Below are positions 1-5,388 of a stretch of 9,694 bases of DNA, one piece after another. The position numbers and the translations under genes were made by a program. The notes under the pieces were generated by a model, which saw only the letters and a program-made list of their open reading frames with translations, did no database searches and had not been told where the DNA came from. The stretch covers positions 1 through 9,694 of the forward strand of contig CAAEDX010000080.1 of assembly GCA_900754715.1 (NCBI GenBank), read 5' to 3'. The stretch's first letter is position 1; every line of letters begins with the position of its first letter. Source of the DNA: Erysipelotrichaceae bacterium (GTDB lineage Bacteria > Bacillota_I > Bacilli_A > Erysipelotrichales > Erysipelotrichaceae).

Positions 1-2
1 AT

Positions 3-443
3 CTGAACGTATCAGAAAGCAATTTATCCGCAATGTTCAATGGATTGCGCTATGAGGAGAGAGAGCGGTTTGCGCAGAGCTATGCGGATATGCTGCTGAG
101 CCTGCCGAGCTATCATGACCTGAAGGATGAGCACAGCTATCATGTGCTGTTTATGGGGATGTGCGCATGGCTGAGCAATGAGTATGAGATCAAGAGCAAC
201 CGGGAAGCGGGGAAAGGGAGATGCGACATCATCCTGAAGGCGAAGAAGGAGAGGCTGCCCTCCTATGTGCTGGAGTTCAAGTACCTGAAGGAAGCGGATG
301 AAAAAGAACTGGAAGCGAGCGCGCGAGCAGCGATCGAGCAGATCGAGGGAAAGCGCTACGATATAGAATTAACAGGTAAAGTGATCCTGGTGGGGCTGGC
401 ACATGCGGGCAAGGAAGTCAGGATCGCATGGCAGGAGCGATAG
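3..443 (+). CDS. AAA-ATPase-like / PD-(D/E)XK nuclease family protein, C-terminal part (5' end outside window)
   Basis: The reading frame is open from the first bases of the window, so only the C-terminal ~146 residues are present. The first ATG at position 33 is internal, not a start. The fragment resembles the C-terminal nuclease-like domain of a widespread family found in gut Bacillota and Bacteroidota: an N-terminal AAA-ATPase-like domain followed by a PD-(D/E)XK domain (DUF1703 type). The key residues are visible: a GKGRCDI segment carrying the motif Asp, and about 20 residues later YVLEFKYLK, which supplies the E-x-K pair. The HSYHVLFMGM stretch before it is also typical. Such genes are often present in many copies per genome and their cellular role is not settled; a nuclease activity is inferred only from the fold motif. 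An intrinsic terminator follows 24 bases after the stop. Confidence 0.82.
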   Translation: MNVSESNLSAMFNGLRYEERERFAQSYADMLLSLPSYHDLKDEHSYHVLFMGMCAWLSNEYEIKSNREAGKGRCDIILKAKKERLPSYVLEFKYLKEADEKELEASARAAIEQIEGKRYDIELTGKVILVGLAHAGKEVRIAWQER

Positions 444-466
444 ATTTATTTTTAGAAAAAGCTGCG

Positions 467-513
467 GCTATGACAGAGGCGCTTACCGGGCGCGTATGTC
501 ATGGCTTTTTTTT
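467..513 (+). terminator. Rho-independent terminator of the nuclease-family gene
   Basis: The 9-base arm GCTATGACA (467-475) pairs with TGTCATGGC (497-505) with one G-U pair, additional G-C pairing is possible inside the loop, and eight T follow directly (506-513). It lies just after the stop at 443, which separates this gene from the next unit. Confidence 0.88.
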
Positions 514-777
514 GATCGAATGGTCAATGTTTCTGTTTGTTGGAAAATGATCTGAAGACTGGGTGTGGTGATGTCGATGCTGTTGCATGCATAAAACCAA
601 GCTTATGAATTCATATGGTACGCTTTGTCCATACACAGTGTGGCCTGTGTATGAGATGTCATCCATGTGCTTTCAGCCAGTATCTGATTCTGGATCACGT
701 GCTCATGTCGAAGGGAGGATAGGCAGTTTTGTCTTTATGGAGAAACATCTGTACATGGTTTATCATTGCCGGCACTG
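514..777. other. Non-coding spacer with two dyads, no convincing gene
   Basis: No reading frame here has a ribosome binding site together with a recognisable protein. The only sizeable frame (587-958) runs through the start of the zinc-ribbon gene and looks like chance. The region does hold a 12-base perfect palindrome (604-615) and a 9-base perfect inverted repeat (630-638 with 645-653). Confidence 0.6.
604..653. repeat. Two adjacent dyads: palindrome TATGAATTCATA and inverted repeat CATACACAG-6-CTGTGTATG
   Basis: Bases 604-615 are a perfect 12-base palindrome. Bases 630-638 and 645-653 are perfect 9-base inverted arms around a 6-base spacer TGTGGC. No T-tract follows, so this is not a terminator. 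It is about 130-170 bases upstream of the probable promoter of the zinc-ribbon gene and could be a protein-binding site; no regulator family is recognised. Confidence 0.5.
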
Positions 778-786
778 TGTGATAAT
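778..786 (+). promoter_or_regulatory. Candidate extended -10 promoter of the zinc-ribbon gene
   Basis: TGT followed by GATAAT (781-786) fits an extended -10 (TGn plus a 5/6 match to TATAAT). A convincing -35 box at 16-18 bases is absent, as is common for extended -10 promoters. Transcription would begin near 793, leaving a leader of about 27 bases with the ribosome binding site AAAGGAAGGG at 804-813. Confidence 0.5.
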
Positions 787-819
787 AATTGAGATACCAT
801 TACAAAGGAAGGGAAGACC

Positions 820-1956
820 ATGGAAAAGAAAACTAAGATGTCGGTATGCAGCAATTGCAACGCAGAAATTCCTAAAAATGCAAAAGTATGCCCGTCATGC
901 GGTGCCAAGAACAAAAAGCCACTGTATAAAAAGTGGTGGGTCATCTTATTGGCAGTGATCGCTTTGATCGGTGTGATCAGCAATATCGCCGGAAATCGTG
1001 AGGAGAGGTTTGATTGGAACGAGATCGTATTGCGTGATCGACTGCCGCAGCCTAAATCAAATGTCGGCAGTGTGATCTCAAACGAAAGCGACAATTTGTA
1101 CATGCATGTAGAGCATTTGTCACAGAATGACTATGAAGCATATGTAGCGGAGTGTCAGTCGATGGGCTACACCGTGGAAAGTGAAAAGGATGGCAATCGT
1201 TATGATGCTTTTGATGATGAAGGCTATGGGCTGTCCTTAAGTTATATTGGAGAGTCGATGTCCATCTCTCTGGAAGCTCCGATGGAAATGGGCACATTGA
1301 ACTGGCCAAAAAGTGATCTGACAGGGCTGCTTCCTGTACCGAGATCGACTGTCGGCAAGGTTGAAACAGATACTGCAGACAGTTGTGTCATTTATGTGGG
1401 AGATACACCGCTCGAAGATTACAGCGCGTATGTGGATGAATGCGCAGATTCTGGCTTTGCTTTGGATCATGACAGAGGGGATAAGTATTATCATGCGGAT
1501 GATGAAAATGGCAATCACCTTTCGCTGACATATGAAGGAAACAAGATCATGAGGATCGACTTAGCAAAAGCGGATGAGACAGAAGCGACAGGTGAAAGCA
1601 AACCTGCTGTACAAGCGGAACAAGGATCAGATCCTGCAAAAACAGAGGATCAGGACGATGCCCTGGTCGATGGGATGAGACCAGAATTTAAAGAAGCGAT
1701 GGACAGCTATGAAGCTTTTATCAATGAGTATTGTGATTTTATGAACAAATATGCGGAATCAGATGGTACAGACCTTAGCATGCTGAGTGACTATACGGAT
1801 TATTTAGATAAATATACGGAAATGATGCAGGATTTCGAAGCTTGGGAGGATAATGACCTGAACACGGCAGAGGCGGCGTATTACGCTGAGGTGCAGTCTC
1901 GTGTCAGCCAGAAGCTGATCGAGGCGGCACAGGCGATGCCGGATACTGAGTCATAA
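820..1956 (+). CDS. Membrane-anchored zinc-ribbon protein with duplicated domain and helical C-terminal domain
   Basis: 378 residues. The start is set by GGAAGGG six bases upstream of the ATG. Residues 8-28 form a short zinc ribbon with C10-x2-C13 and C24-x2-C27. A basic stretch (residues 32-38) precedes one membrane segment (about 39-58), so the ribbon is probably cytoplasmic and the rest outside. Residues 66-152 and 162-248 are tandem copies of one domain: each starts with a Trp, has an LP-x-P-[KR]-S-x-VG motif, then DY-x-AYV-x-EC, and ends in a LSL[ST]Y strand. An acidic, Gln/Thr-rich linker (about 250-283) leads to a charged helical domain (284-370: DGMRPEFKEAMDSYEAF, then AWED and AAYYAEV). 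That last part resembles the DUF6591-type domain seen in many zinc-ribbon lipoprotein-like proteins of Bacillota, a family assignment made from memory. Function unknown; a sensor or envelope role is only inference. It appears to be a single-gene unit. Confidence 0.88.
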   Translation: MEKKTKMSVCSNCNAEIPKNAKVCPSCGAKNKKPLYKKWWVILLAVIALIGVISNIAGNREERFDWNEIVLRDRLPQPKSNVGSVISNESDNLYMHVEHLSQNDYEAYVAECQSMGYTVESEKDGNRYDAFDDEGYGLSLSYIGESMSISLEAPMEMGTLNWPKSDLTGLLPVPRSTVGKVETDTADSCVIYVGDTPLEDYSAYVDECADSGFALDHDRGDKYYHADDENGNHLSLTYEGNKIMRIDLAKADETEATGESKPAVQAEQGSDPAKTEDQDDALVDGMRPEFKEAMDSYEAFINEYCDFMNKYAESDGTDLSMLSDYTDYLDKYTEMMQDFEAWEDNDLNTAEAAYYAEVQSRVSQKLIEAAQAMPDTES

Positions 1957-2020
1957 AAAAGAGGTGTCATGGTTTCATAGATGGCAGGGGCATATAGCGA
2001 AGGCGCAGGATCGGATGAAT

Positions 2021-2054
2021 AAGCCGCGGACCGGAAATGGTTTCGCGGTTTTTT
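2021..2054 (+). terminator. Rho-independent terminator after the zinc-ribbon gene
   Basis: CCGCG (2024-2028) pairs with CGCGG (2044-2048). The stem extends inward through GA/TT and CC/GG with one bulged T, and outward by AAG/TTT. Six T follow (2049-2054). Its position inside any upstream extension of the glpK frame shows that glpK cannot begin before it. Confidence 0.8.
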
Positions 2055-2094
2055 GCCATGGGCGAGACACAGTGCTGTGGCGCTGCATGCAATT

Positions 2095-2127
2095 TTTGCG
2101 CAAACTTGCAGAGAAAAGTGCTAAAAT
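2095..2127 (+). promoter_or_regulatory. Probable glpK promoter with extended -10 and a palindrome in the -35 zone
   Basis: TGC followed by TAAAAT (2122-2127) is a strong extended -10. The -35 zone holds the perfect 10-base palindrome TTTGCGCAAA (2095-2104) instead of a clear TTGACA; TTGCGC at 2096 would be 20 bases away, too far for a normal spacer. Transcription would start near 2134, giving a leader of about 25 bases with AAAGGCGGGG (2144-2153) as ribosome binding site. The palindrome may be an operator. Confidence 0.62.
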
Positions 2128-2158
2128 GAAAATGGATTTGCAGAAAGGCGGGGTGAGC

Positions 2159-3643
2159 ATGGAACGATATATCATGGCCGTGGATCAGGGGACGACGAGT
2201 TCAAGGGCCATCTTATTTGACCGTCATGGCCGCATTGCCGGCATGGCACAGAAGGAACTGACGAACAGCTATCCGCATCCGGGATGGGTGGAGCAGGATG
2301 CCAGTGAGATCTGGGCAAGCGTGGCCGGGGTCATGATGGAGGTGCTTGCCCGCTTCGGGATCGCGCCGCATCAAGTGGCTGCCATCGGTATCACTAATCA
2401 GCGGGAAACGACGGTGATCTGGGAAAAAGAGAGCGGCAGACCGATCGCGCCTGCGATCGTGTGGCAGTCCAGACAAAGCGAAGCTTATTGCAGTGCGCTC
2501 AGAGAGGCGGGAAAAGAGGAGTGGATCCGCAAGAAGACCGGACTGCAGCTGGATCCGTACTTCTCTGCCAGCAAGATCCGTTTTCTGCTGGATCAAACGC
2601 ACGCGCAGTCACGCGCGGAAAGAGGAGAGCTGTGTTTTGGAACCATCGACTCGTGGCTGGTATGGAAGCTCAGCCATGGCCGGGCGCATGTCAGCGATGT
2701 GTCCAATGCTTCACGGACGATGCTGATGAACTTGGAAACGCTGGCGTTTGATGAAGAACTGCTGAAGCTGTGGGACATCCCGATATGCATGATGCCAAGG
2801 ATCTGCGACAGCAGCGGCATACTGGCAATGAGCGATCTGCTTGGCACGCCGGTGCCGATCGCGGCGCTTGCAGGCGATCAGCAGGCGGCATTATTCGGAC
2901 AGGCCTGCTTTGAAAAGGGCAGTGTGAAGAACACTTATGGTACTGGCTGTTTTTTGTTGATGAACACTGGGGATCAGATCGTTCGTTCATCCACAGGGCT
3001 CATCTCCAGCGTAGGATGGCGTATCGGCAATGAAGTCAGCTATGTGCTGGAAGGCAGTGTATTCGTGGCTGGCGCTGCCGTACAGTGGCTGCGCGATGGC
3101 TTGCGGCTGATCCGGACCAGCGCAGAGAGCGAGGAACGTGCCAGCAGCGTGGCGGACAGCGGCGGTGTGATCGTCGTGCCTGCGTTTACCGGTCTGGGTG
3201 CGCCATATTGGAAACCAAATGTCCGCGGCGCCATGTTCGGGCTGACCAGGGGAACGACTCAGGAGCACATCATCCGCGCCACGCTGGAGTCGCTTGCGTT
3301 TCAGAGCATGGATGTATTGCAGGCCATGGAAGAAGATCTGGGCGCACGCATCGATTCTTTGAAGGCGGACGGCGGTGCCAGCCGCAACCATTTCCTGATG
3401 CAGTTTCAGAGCGATCTGCTCGATGTGGAGGTCGTCTGTCCGGATATCGCAGAGACGACAGCGCTGGGCGCGGCCGCTTTGGCCGGACTGGCTGTTGGCT
3501 TTTGGAAAGATCAGGAGGAGATCCGCAGGCTGACTCAGCACGTCAGTCAGTATCATCCACGGATGGGTGAAGAAGAAAGAGAAAAATTGATGAAAGGATG
3601 GAAGAAGGCAGTTGCGGCTGCGGCTGCCTTTGATATAGTATGA
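2159..3643 (+). CDS. glpK: Glycerol kinase
   Basis: Catalyses ATP-dependent phosphorylation of glycerol to sn-glycerol 3-phosphate in the cytoplasm. 494 residues, the usual family length. FGGY-fold landmarks are intact: MAVDQGTTSSRA at residues 6-17 (phosphate-binding loop), NQRET at 80-84 (Arg82 and Glu83 contact glycerol), W102, Y134, AGDQQAALFGQ from 238 with the catalytic-base Asp240, NTYGTGCF from 258, GLGAPYW from 345 and DGGASRN from 404. The start is the ATG behind AAAGGCGGGG. The frame is open further upstream to a GTG at 1964, but that extension would cross a terminator and the promoter and has no kinase-like sequence. In many Firmicutes the loop before PVPIAG carries HFYG with the His phosphorylated by HPr; here residues 220-230 read GILAMSDLLGT, without His. 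No glpF or glpO is in the window. The stop overlaps the next start (ATGA). Confidence 0.95.
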   Translation: MERYIMAVDQGTTSSRAILFDRHGRIAGMAQKELTNSYPHPGWVEQDASEIWASVAGVMMEVLARFGIAPHQVAAIGITNQRETTVIWEKESGRPIAPAIVWQSRQSEAYCSALREAGKEEWIRKKTGLQLDPYFSASKIRFLLDQTHAQSRAERGELCFGTIDSWLVWKLSHGRAHVSDVSNASRTMLMNLETLAFDEELLKLWDIPICMMPRICDSSGILAMSDLLGTPVPIAALAGDQQAALFGQACFEKGSVKNTYGTGCFLLMNTGDQIVRSSTGLISSVGWRIGNEVSYVLEGSVFVAGAAVQWLRDGLRLIRTSAESEERASSVADSGGVIVVPAFTGLGAPYWKPNVRGAMFGLTRGTTQEHIIRATLESLAFQSMDVLQAMEEDLGARIDSLKADGGASRNHFLMQFQSDLLDVEVVCPDIAETTALGAAALAGLAVGFWKDQEEIRRLTQHVSQYHPRMGEEEREKLMKGWKKAVAAAAAFDIV

Positions 3644-4536
3644 AGGTCAGATGTATTTCAAAACTGGATGAGCAGACACTTTGTTCGATCAAAGCGCGGT
3701 ATGAACTGACAGACGGATATGACGCGCAAGTAATCATTGGCAATCCGGATCCGAAGACCCTTTCGGACTATCCGCACCTGGAACTGCTGCAGCTGGAGAG
3801 CGCCGGATATGATCAATATGATGTGGAGAAGCTGAATCAGGAAAAGATCAGGCTTTGTAACGCATCTGGATGTTTCGGGGACATGATCAGCGAATATGTG
3901 ATCGGTCAGCTGATCGCGATGTATCAGCATTTTCCTCAGTATGTGCATCAGCAGCAGCGGCATGTCTGGCAGCGCGCGGGCAAGGTGCGCATGATCAGCG
4001 GATCAACTGTCGTCATCATCGGCATGGGCAATCTGGGCAGTTCGCTTGCTTACCGCCTGCATCTGCTGGGCGCGCAAGTGATCGGTGTCAGACGCAGGGC
4101 AGAGATCTCGCTTCCTGGCGTAGAACGTATGATCGAACTAAAGCATCTCAGCGAAGTGCTTCCTTGCGCGGATGCGGTCATCCTTTGCTTGCCGGCCAAC
4201 AAGGAGACAGAAGGATTCTTCACACATCGAGATTTTGTGCTGATGAAGCAGGATGCGGTGTTCGTCAATGTGGGCAGAGGGACACTGGTCAGGAACCAGG
4301 ATATCTTGCAGGCCCTGGATGAAGGACAGATCGGCGGTGCGATCCTTGATGTCGCTGAGGAAGAACCGCTGCCGGAAAATGATCCGCTGTGGGATCATGA
4401 TAATGTGATCATCACGCCGCATGCGGCCGGAACATTTGCCAGTGATGCCAGCTGGAAACAGTTCGGTGAGATCGTCATGGAAAACCTGAGCCGTTATCAT
4501 GAAGGAAAGCCGCTCATTAATGAGCGCAGACATTGA
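3640..4536 (+). CDS. D-isomer-specific 2-hydroxyacid dehydrogenase, NAD(P)-binding
   Basis: 298 residues, slightly short for the family (about 310-330), mainly through a compact N-terminal half. Reversibly reduces a 2-oxoacid to a D-2-hydroxyacid; the substrate cannot be fixed from sequence (glycerate/hydroxypyruvate-type or phosphoglycerate-type are candidates). A Rossmann motif GMGNLG lies at 128-133. The catalytic triad is visible: Arg213 in NVGRGTLV, Glu242 in LDVAEEEPLP, and His261 in IITPHAAG. Three basic residues (RRR, 151-153) at the end of the second strand replace the usual acidic residue, which could favour NADP(H); this is an inference. The ATG overlaps the glpK stop by four bases and has no clear ribosome binding site of its own, so translation is probably coupled to glpK. 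The C-terminal codons contain a perfect 16-base palindrome. Confidence 0.9.
   Translation: MKVRCISKLDEQTLCSIKARYELTDGYDAQVIIGNPDPKTLSDYPHLELLQLESAGYDQYDVEKLNQEKIRLCNASGCFGDMISEYVIGQLIAMYQHFPQYVHQQQRHVWQRAGKVRMISGSTVVIIGMGNLGSSLAYRLHLLGAQVIGVRRRAEISLPGVERMIELKHLSEVLPCADAVILCLPANKETEGFFTHRDFVLMKQDAVFVNVGRGTLVRNQDILQALDEGQIGGAILDVAEEEPLPENDPLWDHDNVIITPHAAGTFASDASWKQFGEIVMENLSRYHEGKPLINERRH
4511..4526. promoter_or_regulatory. Perfect 16-base palindrome CGCTCATTAATGAGCG, possible operator
   Basis: CGCTCATT (4511-4518) is the exact reverse complement of AATGAGCG (4519-4526). It overlaps the last codons of the dehydrogenase gene (Pro-Leu-Ile-Asn-Glu-Arg) and ends seven bases before the TTGACA box of the possible rpiB promoter. 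No T-tract follows. The position fits an operator, but no regulator is known from this window. Confidence 0.5.
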
Positions 4537-4561
4537 CAACGACAGTTTGATACAGTAATGT
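4533..4561 (+). promoter_or_regulatory. Possible internal promoter of rpiB
   Basis: A perfect TTGACA (4533-4538) overlaps the dehydrogenase stop codon. Seventeen bases later is TAATGT (4556-4561), only a partial match to TATAAT. Transcription would begin about 12 bases before the rpiB start, leaving a very short leader that still includes the GAGGTG ribosome binding site (4569-4574). The weak -10 keeps confidence moderate; read-through from the glpK promoter is equally possible. Confidence 0.4.
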
Positions 4562-4580
4562 TAATAATGAGGTGAAGAAC

Positions 4581-5021
4581 ATGAAAATTGCGATCGCATG
4601 TGATCATGGCGCTTTTGAATACAAAGAGATGATCAGAAAGATGCTGGAACAAGAAGGATATGAAGTGAAGGACTTCGGCACCTATTCTGACGCATCTGTG
4701 GACTATCCGGATTATGCGCTTCCTTGCGCACAGGCCGTGGCAAGGGGCGAAGCACAGCGCGGCATCGTGCTGTGCGGTACTGGGATCGGCGTATCCATTA
4801 CGGCCAATAAAGTAAAGGGCATTCGCTGTGCGCTGTGCAGCGATCCGCTGAGCGCACGACTGACCAGGGAACATAACGACAGCAATATGCTGGCGATGGG
4901 ACAACGCATCATCGGCAGTGAACTTGCCAAGGAAATCGTGCATGTGTGGCTGTCTACACCATTCAGCGGAGGTGAGCGTCATAAGAAGCGGATCGCTAAG
5001 ATCACGGCCATCGAACAGTAA
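4581..5021 (+). CDS. rpiB: Ribose 5-phosphate isomerase B (RpiB/LacA/LacB family)
   Basis: 146 residues, the normal length. Interconverts ribose 5-phosphate and ribulose 5-phosphate in the non-oxidative pentose phosphate pathway; acts in the cytoplasm, usually as a dimer. Landmarks: MKIAIACDHGAFEYK at the N-terminus with Asp8-His9, the active-site Cys65 in IVLCGTGIG (66-70 being the anion-binding loop), and REHNDSNMLAMG with His98-Asn99. The presence of Cys65 fits RpiB rather than LacB-type subunits, but other isomerases of this family act on allose, tagatose or tetrulose phosphates, so the true substrate may differ. The ATG at 4581 is preferred because GAGGTG lies six bases upstream; a GTG at 4572 in the same frame falls inside that site. 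It follows the dehydrogenase by 44 bases and is closed by a hairpin at 5040-5074. Confidence 0.93.
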   Translation: MKIAIACDHGAFEYKEMIRKMLEQEGYEVKDFGTYSDASVDYPDYALPCAQAVARGEAQRGIVLCGTGIGVSITANKVKGIRCALCSDPLSARLTREHNDSNMLAMGQRIIGSELAKEIVHVWLSTPFSGGERHKKRIAKITAIEQ

Positions 5022-5039
5022 AGATCTATGTGACTACAG

Positions 5040-5074
5040 GCAGCATAAGCCAGAGGGCATGTGCTGCTTTTATT
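5040..5074 (+). terminator. Probable intrinsic terminator after rpiB
   Basis: GCAGCA (5040-5045) pairs with TGCTGC (5062-5067). TA/TG extends the stem and a further GCC/GGC helix (5049-5051 with 5056-5058) closes on a four-base loop, with a single A-A mismatch between. TTTTATT follows at once. The T-tract is short, so termination may be partial. Confidence 0.65.
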
Positions 5075-5215
5075 ATGCGAAAAAATTTTTTCATTTTTTC
5101 ATATTTGAAAATAAAAATAGAGAATGTGAAAATCACCCTGAAATAAAGGAAAATATGGAAAATATTGTGTGGAATTTTTGACAATTGTATGATAAATGTC
5201 GAAAAAATGCTGTCG
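5075..5215. other. Very AT-rich segment upstream of the GH84 promoter
   Basis: Long A and T runs, including the perfect palindrome GAAAAAATTTTTTC (5079-5092), make this the most AT-rich part of the window. It contains a stray TTGACA (5178-5183) with no matching -10 box. Phased A-tracts could bend DNA or act as an UP-type element for the promoter at 5224-5252. No gene is seen. Confidence 0.5.
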
Positions 5216-5229
5216 TGTTAGCGTTTACA
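5216..5229 (+). promoter_or_regulatory. cre site (CcpA operator) TGTTAGCGTTTACA
   Basis: Matches the degenerate catabolite-responsive-element consensus TGWNANCGNTNWCA at every fixed position. Its last six bases are the -35 box of the GH84 promoter, so bound CcpA/HPr-Ser-P would block RNA polymerase. This predicts repression of the glycosidase when preferred sugars are available. Confidence 0.82.
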
Positions 5230-5252
5230 AAAAAACTGCGCAAAGCTATAAT
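5224..5252 (+). promoter_or_regulatory. Sigma-A-type promoter of the GH84 gene
   Basis: TTTACA (5224-5229, 5/6 match) is followed after exactly 17 bases by a perfect TATAAT (5247-5252). Predicted transcription start is near 5259. This is the best promoter in the window and overlaps the cre site. Confidence 0.88.
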
Positions 5253-5258
5253 AAGCTT

Positions 5259-5388
5259 AATTCTGATCCGGCCGCCTGATTTCAGAAGTAGGTTTATGCG
5301 TGACGGCCGGAGACTGTTCCGGGAAGCGGGGTGAAACATGGCCTGAAGGCAATATGGACAGACAGAAAAGCATAAAACAGGAGGAGCA
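5259..5388 (+). ncRNA. Structured 5' leader of the GH84 mRNA, unclassified
   Basis: About 130 bases, GC-rich in contrast to the DNA before it. TCCGGCCG (5267-5274) pairs perfectly with CGGCCGGA (5304-5311) around a 29-base loop that holds a small CTGA/TCAG hairpin. A second helix can form between CTGTTCC (5314-5320) and GGACAG (5356-5361) with one bulge, enclosing the hairpin GCC-TGAA-GGC (5341-5350). No known riboswitch consensus is matched convincingly. Two minimal ORFs also lie here (5296-5334 and 5354-5392). It could be a regulatory or stabilising leader. Confidence 0.4.
5379..5384 (+). promoter_or_regulatory. Ribosome binding site AGGAGG of the GH84 gene
   Basis: A consensus AGGAGG sits four bases before the ATG at 5389. 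It fixes the start, which is supported independently by the signal peptide that begins there. Confidence 0.85.

Noticed and set aside
587..958. 123-codon + strand reading frame before and into the zinc-ribbon gene
   Set aside because: It overlaps 139 bases of a well-supported gene in another frame, has no ribosome binding site and shows no family-like pattern.
1964..2158. N-terminal extension of glycerol kinase from a GTG at 1964
   Set aside because: It would cross a terminator (2021-2054) and the probable promoter (2122-2127), its 65 residues have no kinase similarity, and a good ribosome binding site precedes the ATG at 2159.
2987..3556. 189-codon frame on the - strand inside glpK
   Set aside because: Shadow of glpK; no ribosome binding site or known domain.
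4572..4580. GTG start three codons upstream for rpiB
   Set aside because: The GTG is part of the GAGGTG ribosome binding site that serves the ATG at 4581, where the conserved MKIAIACDHG start begins.
5178..5206. TTGACA at 5178 as a second promoter for the GH84 gene
   Set aside because: No acceptable -10 hexamer lies 16-18 bases downstream (the sequence there is GAAAAA).
5311..5365. Glycine-riboswitch-like look of the GH84 leader (CTGAAGGCAATATGGACAGA)
   Set aside because: Only a short stretch is reminiscent; the conserved core helices and downstream expression platform of that class are not present, and the regulated gene does not fit.
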